DNA of 64,000 nt from Ctenosaura bakeri (taxonomy: Eukaryota; Chordata; Lepidosauria; Squamata; Iguanidae): the NCBI GenBank assembly GCA_948474755.1, contig CAOLHI010000482.1, positions 62,001 to 126,000 on the forward strand. Direction: 5' to 3'. The notes beneath the pieces were generated by a model. It ran no database searches, had not been told where the DNA came from, and saw only the letters and a program-made list of their open reading frames with translations. Below are positions 54,483 through 64,000 of the stretch, one piece after another (the stretch's first letter is position 1; every line of letters begins with the position of its first letter). Made by a program: the position numbers and the translations under genes.

Positions 54483-55152
54483 ATGGAAATGAACATGAAG
54501 CAGACAAGCTAACTTTAAAATAAATGCAAAGCAGGTTTTAAAGGTAATTAAAATAAAAAAGTTAAAATGCACAAAAGAAAGATGGAACATAGGCATTTCA
54601 AATACATTTTTAAAAATGAATTTCTGATCAGTATGATGCTGATGGTAAAGTGAGCACCAGGTATCAAACAGTCTGTTGTTATCTGTAGAAAGAGAGGAGT
54701 TAACTGTCTAGATCAACATTATCACTGCCAGAAATGAGTAACTTTTCTGACTAGCCACTGCAAAGCACAGGTCTTTATCCTTGCAAATATTCCAGCCAGC
54801 TGAACAAGAAGCAGAAAGCAGAAACAACATGTTCTTCTTCCTAAAAACTCTGAAGAGATCCTGAACTGGTGTGAAAAATCATGAAGATGAGGATGGACTT
54901 CAACCCCCAGGTGATTTTAGAGAGAATAAAGGCATCACACACATTCATAGACCCTTAGGGTTGCTGCTTAGACATTTCTGATTAATAGTATTGGACAGAT
55001 AGTAATTCTAAAGAGAGTTTGGAAAGTTACTATATCTTCAAGAAGGCTGAATATAATGACATGCTGAAGATATCCATAACTGAGCAGTGGCAAGGGACCT
55101 GAAGAACCAGCCTACCACTGCTCAATTATAGATGGTGTTGGAATTCATTATT
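54483..55152. other. intron 1 sequence, nothing recognised
   Basis: No exon or family supported. Confidence 0.5.
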
Positions 55153-55155
55153 TTA

Positions 55156-55564
55156 GGCCATTTCCTCACGACGGGGGCTAAGCCACTTTTGGGACAGGAT
55201 GGCAGCAGTTGGCAGGTTGTGCTTCCACATGATGTTGTTGCTGGCCAACTGTCATCCTATCCCCAAGCGTTGTGCTGGCATATTTTTTGCAAAACAGAAA
55301 AAATCTGTTTTGCACCTACCATCACGGGATGCTCCCATATTTCCCAGCCTTGCACAAACTGCAGAAGTGCAATGGCAACACGTCCTTCCGTAGTGCAGCA
55401 TGGGAATGTGCCCGGCTGCACTGCAGAAGGAAGAGGCAGCGCAATCGCACTCCCTTCCGCAGGGAGCCATTGAGGTACAGAGGGGAGCATTGGTGACGGA
55501 CTTCCTTCCGGGGCCAGGATTGCAGTGTGACGATGCAGAAGAGCACTGTCATGCAGAAATGGCC
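55156..55564. mobile_element. GC-rich GGCCATTTC-terminus element, 409 bp
   Basis: GGCCATTTCCTCACGAC at the left and GTCATGCAGAAATGGCC at the right pair as terminal repeats, flanked by exact TTA duplications (55153-55155, 55565-55567). The interior differs from 3281 and 7252 apart from high GC and a small hairpin (TTTTGCAAAACAG). Reading frames inside are not conserved. Confidence 0.85.
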
Positions 55565-55567
55565 TTA

Positions 55568-57475
55568 AAAATAATGTTCCAAGTGCTTTTTACATTGCAT
55601 TTTAATCAGTCACTTTCCTCACTAACCATCCTTTGTCCATCAAATTATTCATGTTCGGTAGTTTCAAAAATGGACACAATATATTGATTTTATAGTGAAA
55701 ATATGGAAGCCTGGAAGAACATAAGATGCATTTGTCCTATTGAAGGCATCCAGTAGTAATTTACCTAGGACAAAAAGGATTTACTGGAGAAATAGGTCAA
55801 GAATACTTCAGAGGTTTACCTAATGCTTTGTTTGAAGTACCTTTAATCAGGGACATTTGCAGCTCAAAGAAGGCTTGCTGTGCTTTGGACGTTTGTATTC
55901 ACCCACTATAGTTCCAACCAGGTTAAAAACATCTGGCTCTTTTATAGGAACCAGTTTTCTTAATCTAATTCTCTCCTTGTCCACGAAGTTACGAGGTGGT
56001 CTAGTTGTTACTAGTACAGGATAACCACCACCACTATCTCTTCTTTTATTTTGCTAAGAATGAAAGCAAATGTATGCGATTCCACTTGAATCTGCAAACA
56101 GCTGCAAATACATTGAGTACTACTGAACCATAGCTATACCCAAGTGTGCTAACATGGGAGTCCTGAGTGCTTTCATCCTGACCTTAAACACAGGTTTAAT
56201 GTTACTCAAAGAGTTCCCAGCAATTAGAACTGACTGCTTTCTAAGATGAAAGCATGAATTCTGCTTCAAAACACACACTGAAATCAGTGGTGTCTTGAGC
56301 TAAAATGCTTGGGTTGAATGGCTCTTGTTGTACATATTCATTGTTGCGTTTGGAATGAGAGCCCCCTGTGTTGAAGAAATAATAGTTTCTGTGAATAGCT
56401 ATAAATAGCATGTACAATCTTACTCTATTATATTAAAGTTGAATAATGTTTCCCCTTTAATAAGAAAAATAGAAGAAAGTAATTGTGTGTATGTCTGGAA
56501 GAAAGCAAGGGAGAGAAAAATCTCACTGGTGGAAAGTGTTCTGCCAAGATAAACCTTGGCGCATTTTATAAATTAATTCTGCTCCGCATATTTATTTTTC
56601 TTTTGGAAATTCTAAAAGGAGATGGTTCAAATCATTTTAATAGCAGCAGAATATTTTTAGAGAAGTTTTTTTACAAAAAAAGAAGAAGTAAGGCCTCTGT
56701 TATTAGAAGGTGCTTGTTATTTTTTTGACTGCAAGTATTCTTCCCTTCTGACCTGGCATATTAGACAGAGATTTATATTTCTGACCTGACATTAGGCAGC
56801 TAAGATTTATTCTTATACATTAGCTTTATGATGTTTGCCAACTGTTTATTTACAACATAGAGGATATATTTATGGCAGAAGAAAAAGAGACTGTACTTTA
56901 CAAAACAGTAAAAATATGTTAGGGAGAGTTCCATGGAATGGTGAAAATAACAGATCCCCCTGCAGCTGCTTCCCTCTGGCTCTTGGGGTACTATCTTTGT
57001 TAATTCAGTAATAACACGAACCACATCAAGTTAGTTTAATGTAGGTTAACTTAGGAGGGATCCAAAAGTCCCACTATATCCAAATAGCTAGTGAAGTACA
57101 AGTTAGGCTGTTCCTCCTGCTGGCAGTCAGTTGCTAACATAAGGCATAAGCTCACCAAAATTTATCTCCCCAAAGTCACATTAATTTCATTGAGAGAGTT
57201 AAGCTGGGCTCTATATCTCCTCTGTAAAAATCTGAGGAACTTAAATGAACTCACCTGTGCTTAGTCTGCACTGGTTGTTTCTAATGCCGCTGTTCCTTAA
57301 CATTGCTATTTTAAAGTACGAATCGCTCCACAGAGGACCTGTTTAACCATCCATGTAATCATTTTTTATCTCACCACTCAGGTACTCAACACCCAATAAT
57401 TTAAAACATAACGTATGAGCTGCTGCCTCCAGTGAAAAGCACTATGTTCCTTGGTTTCGTACTTGAGCTTTTATA
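55568..57475. other. intron 1 sequence, nothing recognised
   Basis: About 1.9 kb without supported exons or families. Confidence 0.5.
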
Positions 57476-57477
57476 TT

Positions 57478-57800
57478 TACTTATTTGTTTTATTTATTTA
57501 CATTTATATGCCATCTTTCTCCCAGAGTGGGACCCAAGGCAGCTTCCAAGAAAAAGTTAAAAATGTTAACAAACAATTAAAAACATTTTAAAAATGTATA
57601 AAATTATAAGAACCTACATTTTTTTAAAAAAAATCTTTATAAATAAAAATCTCCCCTGCTCATAGCTTAAAAGCCTACTTGAAAAGAAATGTTTTATCTG
57701 CCGTTAAAAGGAAAGCAGAGAGGGGGCCAGCCTAGCCTCCCACATAAGAGAGTTCCACAAGGTGGGAGCAGCTACTGGGAAGGCTTCCTCCTTTGCCCTC
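57478..57800 (-). mobile_element. L2-like LINE 3' fragment
   Basis: The minus strand ends in a TATAAATGTAAATAAATAAA tail after GGGTCCCACTCTGGGAG. Higher coordinates hold the diverged coding end, including antisense GAGTTCCACAAGGTGGGAGC. Confidence 0.7.
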
Positions 57801-58460
57801 ACCAGGCAAGTCACCACTTAATGCTAGAATCACTGTGCAATGCATACTGTCAATGTACCCATAGGCTAGTTCAAACAACACATCTAATCATGGTTAACAA
57901 GACTCAATTCATGCTTGTTACAACACATAAACGCTGATAAACCATTACCTAAAGCAATTCTGCAAATTGAGTGTTCCACAAATGGTTTTTTATCTTTACC
58001 TTCAAATTTACAAATTATGGTTACAGTTATTTTCTCCCTTGGGCTGGTTTACAATAGAAATGGGAGTTCAGAAGAGTGGAAAATAAAACCAAAGCACCAG
58101 CTCTTGCTGGTGGCTCATGAATTAAGTCTTCAGCCTCACGTTAGTGCCAGGCTTTCCCCTACTATTCTCACATTCCCTATACTATCAATGACAGCTCTTT
58201 AAATGGTCGATGAGACAAAATCAATCAAAAGCTTGTTTACCAAAGCACTCTGAAGCAAACAAACAAGTGAGCAAGAAAACTGTTCTTAGATCTTTCCTAT
58301 TAAAAAAAAAGTAGCTTTAATAGTTCCTCAGGATTGGATTAAGACTCTGATGCCTGAAGAAATCTATACCCCACCTTTCTTAGGTCAATATCCTAGGGAA
58401 CTCTCCCTTCCCCCAAACCCTCGATCCTGTCTTTAACCTTTAAGTGGAGACCTGTTCTCT
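57801..58460. other. intron 1 sequence, nothing recognised
   Basis: No exon or family supported. Confidence 0.5.
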
Positions 58461-58464
58461 TATA

Positions 58465-58560
58465 CAGCCCTCCCTCCACATTTGTGGGTTTGACTTTCAC
58501 GAATTTGATTATTTAAAAGGTGCCCACTTTCTTCCCGCACCTGTTCTCCCCCTCTCAGTC
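58465..58560. mobile_element. Tigger-like terminal fragment
   Basis: TA then CAGCCCTCCCTCCACATTTG, continuing GGGTTTGACTTTCACGAATT, matches the terminal 60 bp of the family at 28405 and 47036. No second end was found. Confidence 0.6.
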
Positions 58561-60221
58561 CTCTGCATTTTGCCCAGGGAAGTATGCTTTCCTTCCATAT
58601 AGCCAGGCAAAAGGCAAGGAAATGGGAGGGAGTAGCCATGCTCCCAGAGAAGAAGGCATGCGTGTTCCTCCACCCTTCATTTACTTAAATTGTGACCAAG
58701 CTTGCGGCCTTCCTTCCTGGGATAGAAAAGGATCTATCCTTCAATGAGGTTAATAGGGCTGTAGCAGCTGTGAGGATGGGGCAGCGTGAGCTGGGCAAAA
58801 CCAGGCCAGCCCTGCCCAGTATATGTGTATCCTTCTCTTCTTTTTATGTGGTTCAGTACCTGCAAGCGTAGCAGTAGCCACCTAGTAGACATTGTCAACT
58901 TTCCCCACTGAGGTCCACATTGACAGGATCAGGAGCAAGAGCGGCGGCTGTGTTTATTCAGCCCTATCCTATCTTTATTTTCCCACTGCCCAACTCTCAG
59001 CAAGAGACCTCCTGAGGCTACTGCTCCTGATGCTGCGTCTCTCAGGAGGGAAAGGAAGCGTGCTAAGCAAGCCACAAAGTGATCACAGCCTTAGGTTCCT
59101 GCAGAGAGTGGTGGCATGGGAGCAGTGTCACAGCTGTGACGGCTGACTGCGGCTTTTCAGAGGAGGTGTTAGCAACAGCTGGAACATGAAGAATGAGGAC
59201 CAGTGCACCTTCTGTGCAAAGACTATAAGGTGCTTCCTTGTGCAAGGTTAGAAACATTCCAACTGCTCTTGCAACTAGGGATCGTATGAATATAATCCTC
59301 GAATCATAGCAGCCAGGCCTCAGTGATCAAGCAGGCAGATTTGTGTAGCATAACACTCAGAAAGACAGATGGACAAAACACTTTACAGTGCAATATAGAT
59401 CAAATATAGCACTCTGTGGCTCACGTTAATCAGCTATTCTGTGACTGATACTATGATGAAAAAACAAAACAAAACACTGGAGCTTTTCACAGTGTTGAGA
59501 GACATGATTGCTGAAGGGTTATGTTGTAGGCCTGCCTTCATTCTCTTTTTGTTTTAGGGGTATACTGTTTGTCAGGAATGCTGTGCCTTCTTTCAATGTG
59601 TGAGGGCAAACGGACAGCCCGAAATCTGTCCTATGTAAAAAAGGAGCATAAAAAGGAATAAAACCAATTATTATTATCCATGCAAAAAAAAAAAAAAAAT
59701 ATGGAAAAGAACTGTGAGAAGCTGCTTCCAACCACTGTTGCCTGTTTGCATTTGACATATTTGACCCAAGCAATACTTCTCAGTATACATGCTTATATAT
59801 TAGCTAAACCTCAGGGAATTCTGTTCTTGGCAACTACTTACAGGTACTATGGCAGTAAAAATAAATAATATTGCTTTGTTTTTACACTGTGTATTAAAGT
59901 TGTGATTTTCATTTAAACAGGATTTCCAAATTCTCTTCTCCAGTATTTTCTTTTTGAAAAAAATAAAATTCGAGATCTATGTTTCTTCTATGTTTAACAT
60001 TGCTAACCTTCACAAGACCGACTGCATCCAATTAGGGCTTGCTCCCATTGGATTGCAGCACACTCAGAGCCCCTGGAGGAAGGGGCTCAACACTTGTTGG
60101 CAGGTTATCATTCATTTTGCACACTTGGAGGTACTTGCTCATTTTACTTCTTTTTAAATAATTTATCATTGAAGCATCGTGAAATGTGAAGACTCATAGA
60201 AGCACACTGTGTATTCAGAAA
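58561..60221. other. intron 1 sequence, locally GC-rich, with poly(A) run
   Basis: 58600-59260 is noticeably richer in G and C than its surroundings, without repeat or exon signature. A 15-base A run is at about 59684-59698. Confidence 0.4.
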
Positions 60222-60387
60222 TGCCCTTCATGTATTCAGTGTAGCTTATTCCCAAATAAGTGAGAGATTGCATAGGATAGATTTCAGGGAACTCTTATGA
60301 TTCTGCCCTTCATGTATTCAGTGTAGCTTATTCCCAAATAAGTGAGAGATTGCATAGGATAGATTTCAGGGAACTCTTATGATTCTG
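60222..60387. repeat. 82-bp perfect tandem duplication
   Basis: 60222-60305 and 60304-60387 are the same sequence with an 82-base period and no mismatch seen. The unit contains the TTATTCCCAAATAAGTG motif shared with other places in the window. Either very recent or an assembly artefact. Confidence 0.95.
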
Positions 60388-60475
60388 GGGAGGGGTCAAA
60401 AATAAAAGCTGTCATAATCTAATATATAAAAGTCAAAGTTTGCCAGGCAAAGATCTCATATGATTGGCTGCCTAA
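60388..60475. other. intron 1 sequence
   Basis: Nothing recognised in this short stretch. Confidence 0.4.
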
Positions 60476-60477
60476 GG

Positions 60478-60562
60478 AGGTTCTGTAGAATCCTGGGGTT
60501 TGCAGTTTAAGGAGGGGCCTTTAGAATTCTCAGCCAGAGAGCTCTTGGGCCTTAGTCAACTG
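60478..60562. mobile_element. half of a palindromic GGCCATTTC-type element
   Basis: GAATCCTGGGGTTTGCAGTT, then GAATTCTCAGCCAGAGAGCT, match the middle of the elements at 33188 and 40370. The termini are absent. Confidence 0.7.
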
Positions 60563-60966
60563 TGTCTATCTTGAATAGGCTAGCTGCTATGGAGATGAGG
60601 CCTAGCAGAAATGAGGAGGGCAGTATATTCCCTCAGCAATCTTTCTAACAAGTATTACCTATGAGAAAATAAAATCCCAGGCAATGCCAGGTACACACGC
60701 AAGGTTTTTTTAAATGTGCTTAATCATTTGCACACTTCAAATTGTAACTCCAGGGAAGGTTCAACTACATAGGAATCTTAGTACTTCAATTTTGCCAGTT
60801 CACTGGGAAAAGCTCAGGGCCCTCCCAGCTTAGTTTTAATGGGAGGGTTCAACCTCTCCACCCCTCCGTTCACTCTGCTCACTTGGGAGTAGACTGAACA
60901 TAATGCAAGTTACTTCCTAATAATCATGCTTATGATTGCATTGAAGTATAGCTTTGCTATTAGGCA

Positions 60967-61190
60967 TGTTGTTGTTGTTGTTGTTGCTGCTGCTGCTGTT
61001 GTGTACTTTCATGTTGTTTCTAACTTATAGTGACCCTAAGGTGAACTTATTAGAGGGTTTTCTGGGGCTGAGAGTGTGTGATGCACCCAAGATCAGTCAG
61101 TGGGTTTCCATGGCTGAGCAGGGAATCAGACCCTGGTCTCCAAGGTCATAGTCCAGTGGTCAAACTATTATATCATGCTGGCTGTCACAT
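60967..61190 (-). mobile_element. tRNA-headed SINE with GTT/GCT repeat tail
   Basis: Minus orientation. The head includes CCACTGGACTATGACCTTGG and box B GGTCTGATTCCC. The tail extends as (GTT)n(GCT)n on the plus strand at 60967-61001. Confidence 0.88.
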
Positions 61191-61249
61191 CTGCTAGGTA
61201 GACACATACCTAGGAGAAAAAAACCCTTGAATGCGGTGTCTACTTCTCA

Positions 61250-61895
61250 GTAGACGTATGAAGAAAGCTGATAGGAAGAGAACCCATTAATTTGAAATGT
61301 GCTGGAGGAGAGCTCTATAAATACCATGGATGACTAAAAAGACAAATGAATGGGTCTTAGAGCAAATCAAGCCTGAACTTTCCCTAGAACCTAAGATAAC
61401 TAATTTGAGACTGTGGCGTATGTGTCTTCAAGTCACCTGTCAACTTATGGCAACCTCCTGAATTTTATAGGGTTTTCTTAGGCAAGGAATACTCAGATGA
61501 GGTTTTGCAGTTCCTTCCTCTGATTTATAGCTTACAGCACCTGGTATTTATTGGCAATCTCCCATCCAAGTACTAATCAGGTCTGACCCTGCTTAGCTTC
61601 TTAGATCAGACAGGATCTAGTGCCATTAGGGCGTTTAGTTCCTCAGACTGTTGAAATCTGGACATACAATGACAAGACATGTTTCACTAAAAAAAAATTT
61701 AAAAAATACAATAATGTTTGGTAAGGTAAAAGGCAGTAGGAAAAGAGGAAGACTGCATCTCAATCAAGAAAGCCATGGCCCTAAGTTTGCTAGACCTTAT
61801 CAGGGGTCTTGACATGTGGAGATCTCTCATTATAGTTTCACCAGAAACTGAAGTCAATTTGATAGCAGTTAACAACAACCAGACATGTTGTAGGA
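61250..61895 (+). mobile_element. BovB/RTE LINE 3' fragment, interrupted
   Basis: AATGAATGGGTCTTAGAGCAAATCAAGC matches the copy at 31225-31265, and the distal end resembles 31430-31555. A 5S-headed SINE splits it at 61408-61632. Confidence 0.7.
61408..61632 (-). mobile_element. 5S-rRNA-headed SINE
   Basis: The minus strand from about 61628 down to 61513 reads as 5S rRNA with changes: TCTGATCTAAGAAGCTAAGC, then AGTACTTGGATGGGAGA and ACCAGGTGCTGTAAGCT. It continues into a tail (CCTTGCCTAAGAAAACCCTA, then TTGAAGACACATACG) shared with the BovB-tailed SINEs. The 5S part is diverged and fused to a SINE tail, so it is not a functional rRNA gene. Confidence 0.88.
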
Positions 61896-61975
61896 TTGTA
61901 CTGCACATAGGATTACATGTATAGTATTGTAAAAAGGAGGAATGGAAGGGGAGGACAAATAGAAATGTGGTAGAG

Positions 61976-62469
61976 CCTTTAAGACAAACTGCTTTTTATT
62001 TTAGCCTGAGTTTTCATGGGTATAAACCTGCTTCTTCAGATGCAATACAGAGTGATATCCAGACCTCAGGATATAAAACATATTTATTGAGTGGTAGGAT
62101 AGAATGGCATGCTATGTAGGTATATTAATCCAAGAGTACTTGCTACCAATGAAACGAATCTTCCATGGAACATTTTGAACCCAGGGAAACAGACTTTTGG
62201 CAAGCATATTTATTACTTTCATACAACAACACTAAGTAACTACTATAACGATCTGAAAAACTTGTATTACCCTGCCCAATCCCTTGAAAATTCAGGGCAA
62301 GGGACCTGATCTGAATCTTTCTGGATCCTATGCATTCTATCCCACTCCTACAACTCTATAAATATGTTTTATATCTTGAGGCCTGGATATCATTCTGTAC
62401 TGCATCTGAAGAAATGGGTTTATACTCATGAAAACTCAGGCTAAAATAAAAACCAATTAGTCTTAAAGG
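61976..62469. repeat. long inverted repeat, arms about 135 bp
   Basis: The left arm (61976-62110) and right arm (62330-62469) are reverse complements at high identity, including TTTTTATTTTAGCCTGAGTT and TTCTTCAGATGCA. The spacer is about 220 bp. The plus-strand continuation at 62511-62549 (CAAGAGACCAACACAGCTAC) looks like the end of one copy. Two copies of one repeat in head-to-head orientation is the simplest reading; family not assigned. Confidence 0.8.
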
Positions 62470-62549
62470 TCCTGTCACATTTTTTTCCTCCCCCTCCTTT
62501 CTTCCTTTTTATGCTGCAAGAGACCAACACAGCTACTTCTTTGTAAGGT

Positions 62550-64000
62550 ATAGGATTATAGTGGATCTGCTGCTGTAAGAGTGACAAATGCAGTTCTAGA
62601 TTTTACAATTACTCTTCTTGTAGTTGGTCAAAGTTGAACAGGAGCTCTGCTGCTGGTGAACCTTGCAGAGTTCCCATTCAACTTGAAGTAGTTGCAGGAG
62701 GAGCAAAAATCGATTGTGGGTGTGCCATGCCTGCCATCTCCAGAAGAACTGCAGATGTAGTACTTAACCCAGCAAAACCAAGTGGTCCATTTATAAACAT
62801 GTTTATATTTGATATGAGGTTCAGCTGAGTATGATGGAGAAGGTTTGTTTAGAAAAAGGAGGAAAGTTTATGGGTAAGTTACGACAACGTGAAGAAGGAG
62901 ATGTATGTAGTAAAAGTCATAAAATATTTGCAGATCCCAGTGCTTGTCGCTTTGGTGAACAAGCACTGGGGGAATGTTTACTGTTGCTAAGTCAGTCTGT
63001 GGGAGACCTGCTGTAAGAAACCTGGATAGTTTTCCTCTCTCTGACCCATACAGCTGATAGGAATCAAATATCATGTTCTTCAAGTTCCCTTCTGTAAATT
63101 ATGTAGGATCACTGAATGTGCTGACAACAAACATAAATTTTATAGAATACATTAAAGTGCCATGTTTTTGCAGTTTAGATTTGCACACATGGATCCAGGG
63201 ATGTAATGCAGGTGTTTCTACGCCAGCTAGTTATTATTGCGGTTGTGATTTATATTTGGATTCAGTTCAAATACACTCAAATCCAAAGTAAAGCAGAAAC
63301 TGATGTTGCCAGGTAACACTAAATAGGTAAACATATCTGAACCTTACCTAAACAGCAACCTCCTAACATAGTTTCTATTCTTGGAAAACTACAGACTACA
63401 GACTACAAGGTCGCTTTTTGGCAGAAGAAAGCAACATGGAACTCTTTGCTAGGAATGAATTCAGTTGGTCTTAACTAAATCAAACAACTGACCCATATGG
63501 CACAATAAAGACAATGGTTTGGATCCCAAAATAATTTTAAAAACCAATCAACTTGGAGTAATTTTGACCCTCAGGAGACCCACTCAGGGCCAGTCAGAGC
63601 ACCACATTGCTCAGGAATATCCTCATGTCTTCTTTATTTATTTTTCAGAGGACAGAGCTTAAAAGGGGACAAGATAGAAACATTTCTTCCATAAATATTT
63701 TGCGTTAATAATAAATCTTAGAGACCATGTCCATCGGCTTTATTGTGGCATATGCTATTGTACAACCTTGTCCATGAAGCTTACAACATTAAGTCTGTTA
63801 GTCTTTAAGACTGCACGAAGTCTTTGAAGTTCCTTCACAAACACTAATCTCTACTATGAATGGAAAATTCATAGTGAATTCCTAGTGAGACAATAGTAGT
63901 AAGTGTAGTGAGACAATAGTGTTATGAAGAAGACCTAATTCTATTTAGCTTTCATGACACAGATTATAGCTACCAGAGATTATGTGCGCCTTGGAGTCAC
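62550..64000. other. intron 1 sequence, nothing recognised
   Basis: Short open frames at 62634-62828 and 62831-63016 have no family signature. No GC-rich promoter or signal-peptide exon was found up to the window end. Confidence 0.5.

Larger units (their letters stand above)
36791..64000 (-). other. RSPO3: RSPO3 intron 1 (partial; exon 1 not in view)
   Basis: Exon 2 begins with 2 nt of a split codon and a clean acceptor, so an upstream exon must exist at higher coordinates. I looked for a minus-strand ATG followed by a hydrophobic signal peptide and a Ser/Arg-rich end, and for a GC-rich promoter, and found neither convincingly. Human RSPO3 also has a first intron of tens of kilobases. The interval is therefore treated as intron 1, holding only repeats and unassigned sequence. 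Confidence 0.75.

Noticed and set aside
55156..55564. GC-rich block as RSPO3 promoter or exon 1
   Set aside because: It is bounded by transposon-type inverted termini and TTA duplications, and no signal-peptide frame is present on the minus strand.
61513..61628. Functional 5S rRNA gene
   Set aside because: Diverged from 5S and fused to a SINE tail, with no intact terminator context.
62634..63016. Two adjacent plus-strand frames as a small gene
   Set aside because: No recognisable domain, splice pattern or promoter; lengths are within chance.
1..64000. CRISPR array, operon, phage or defence system
   Set aside because: No spaced short direct repeats, prokaryotic gene packing or ribosome-binding sites. 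The DNA is vertebrate intron.

Overview
The window is vertebrate nuclear DNA from a squamate reptile, most likely a lizard; the species is not resolved. Four things support this: AT-rich sequence with GT-AG introns, CR1, L2, BovB/RTE and L1 LINE fragments together, tRNA-headed SINEs ending in the squamate-type motif 'aagtcagaaatgacttgaaggcacac', and a 5S-rRNA-headed SINE. Nothing is bacterial, viral or CRISPR-like.

The one gene I can support is R-spondin 3 (RSPO3), on the minus strand. Four coding exons are visible: exon 2 (36599-36790, first furin-like repeat), exon 3 (35274-35420, second furin-like repeat), exon 4 (32889-33083, thrombospondin type-1 domain) and exon 5 (837-1021, basic C-terminal tail and stop). 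All visible introns are phase 1 and the spliced frame is open. The exons encode 239 residues, about what the human protein has after its first exon. Exon 1 (signal peptide) was not found and probably lies beyond 64000, so 36791-64000 is read as intron 1. Positions 1-836 are 3' UTR or downstream sequence.

The rest is intron, and roughly a third is recognisable repeat. There are five CR1, six L2-like, three BovB/RTE and one L1 3'-end fragments; eight or nine tRNA-type SINEs; one 5S-headed SINE inside a BovB copy; two Tigger-like TA-duplicating elements with nested insertions plus two terminal fragments; and seven non-autonomous DNA elements sharing a GGCCATTTCYGCAC terminus, four with an exact 3-bp target duplication. 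Several fold-back structures fit no family I can name.

No multi-gene system is present. The most useful leads are: two 400-470 bp hairpin elements whose stems are kept by paired changes and which share a splice-donor-like motif; a possible truncated RSPO3 isoform from a weak exon 4 donor; a palindromic element 104 bp upstream of exon 4; an isolated ~60-bp hairpin at 11.2 kb; and unexplained inverted repeats at 6.8, 54.1 and 62.0 kb.
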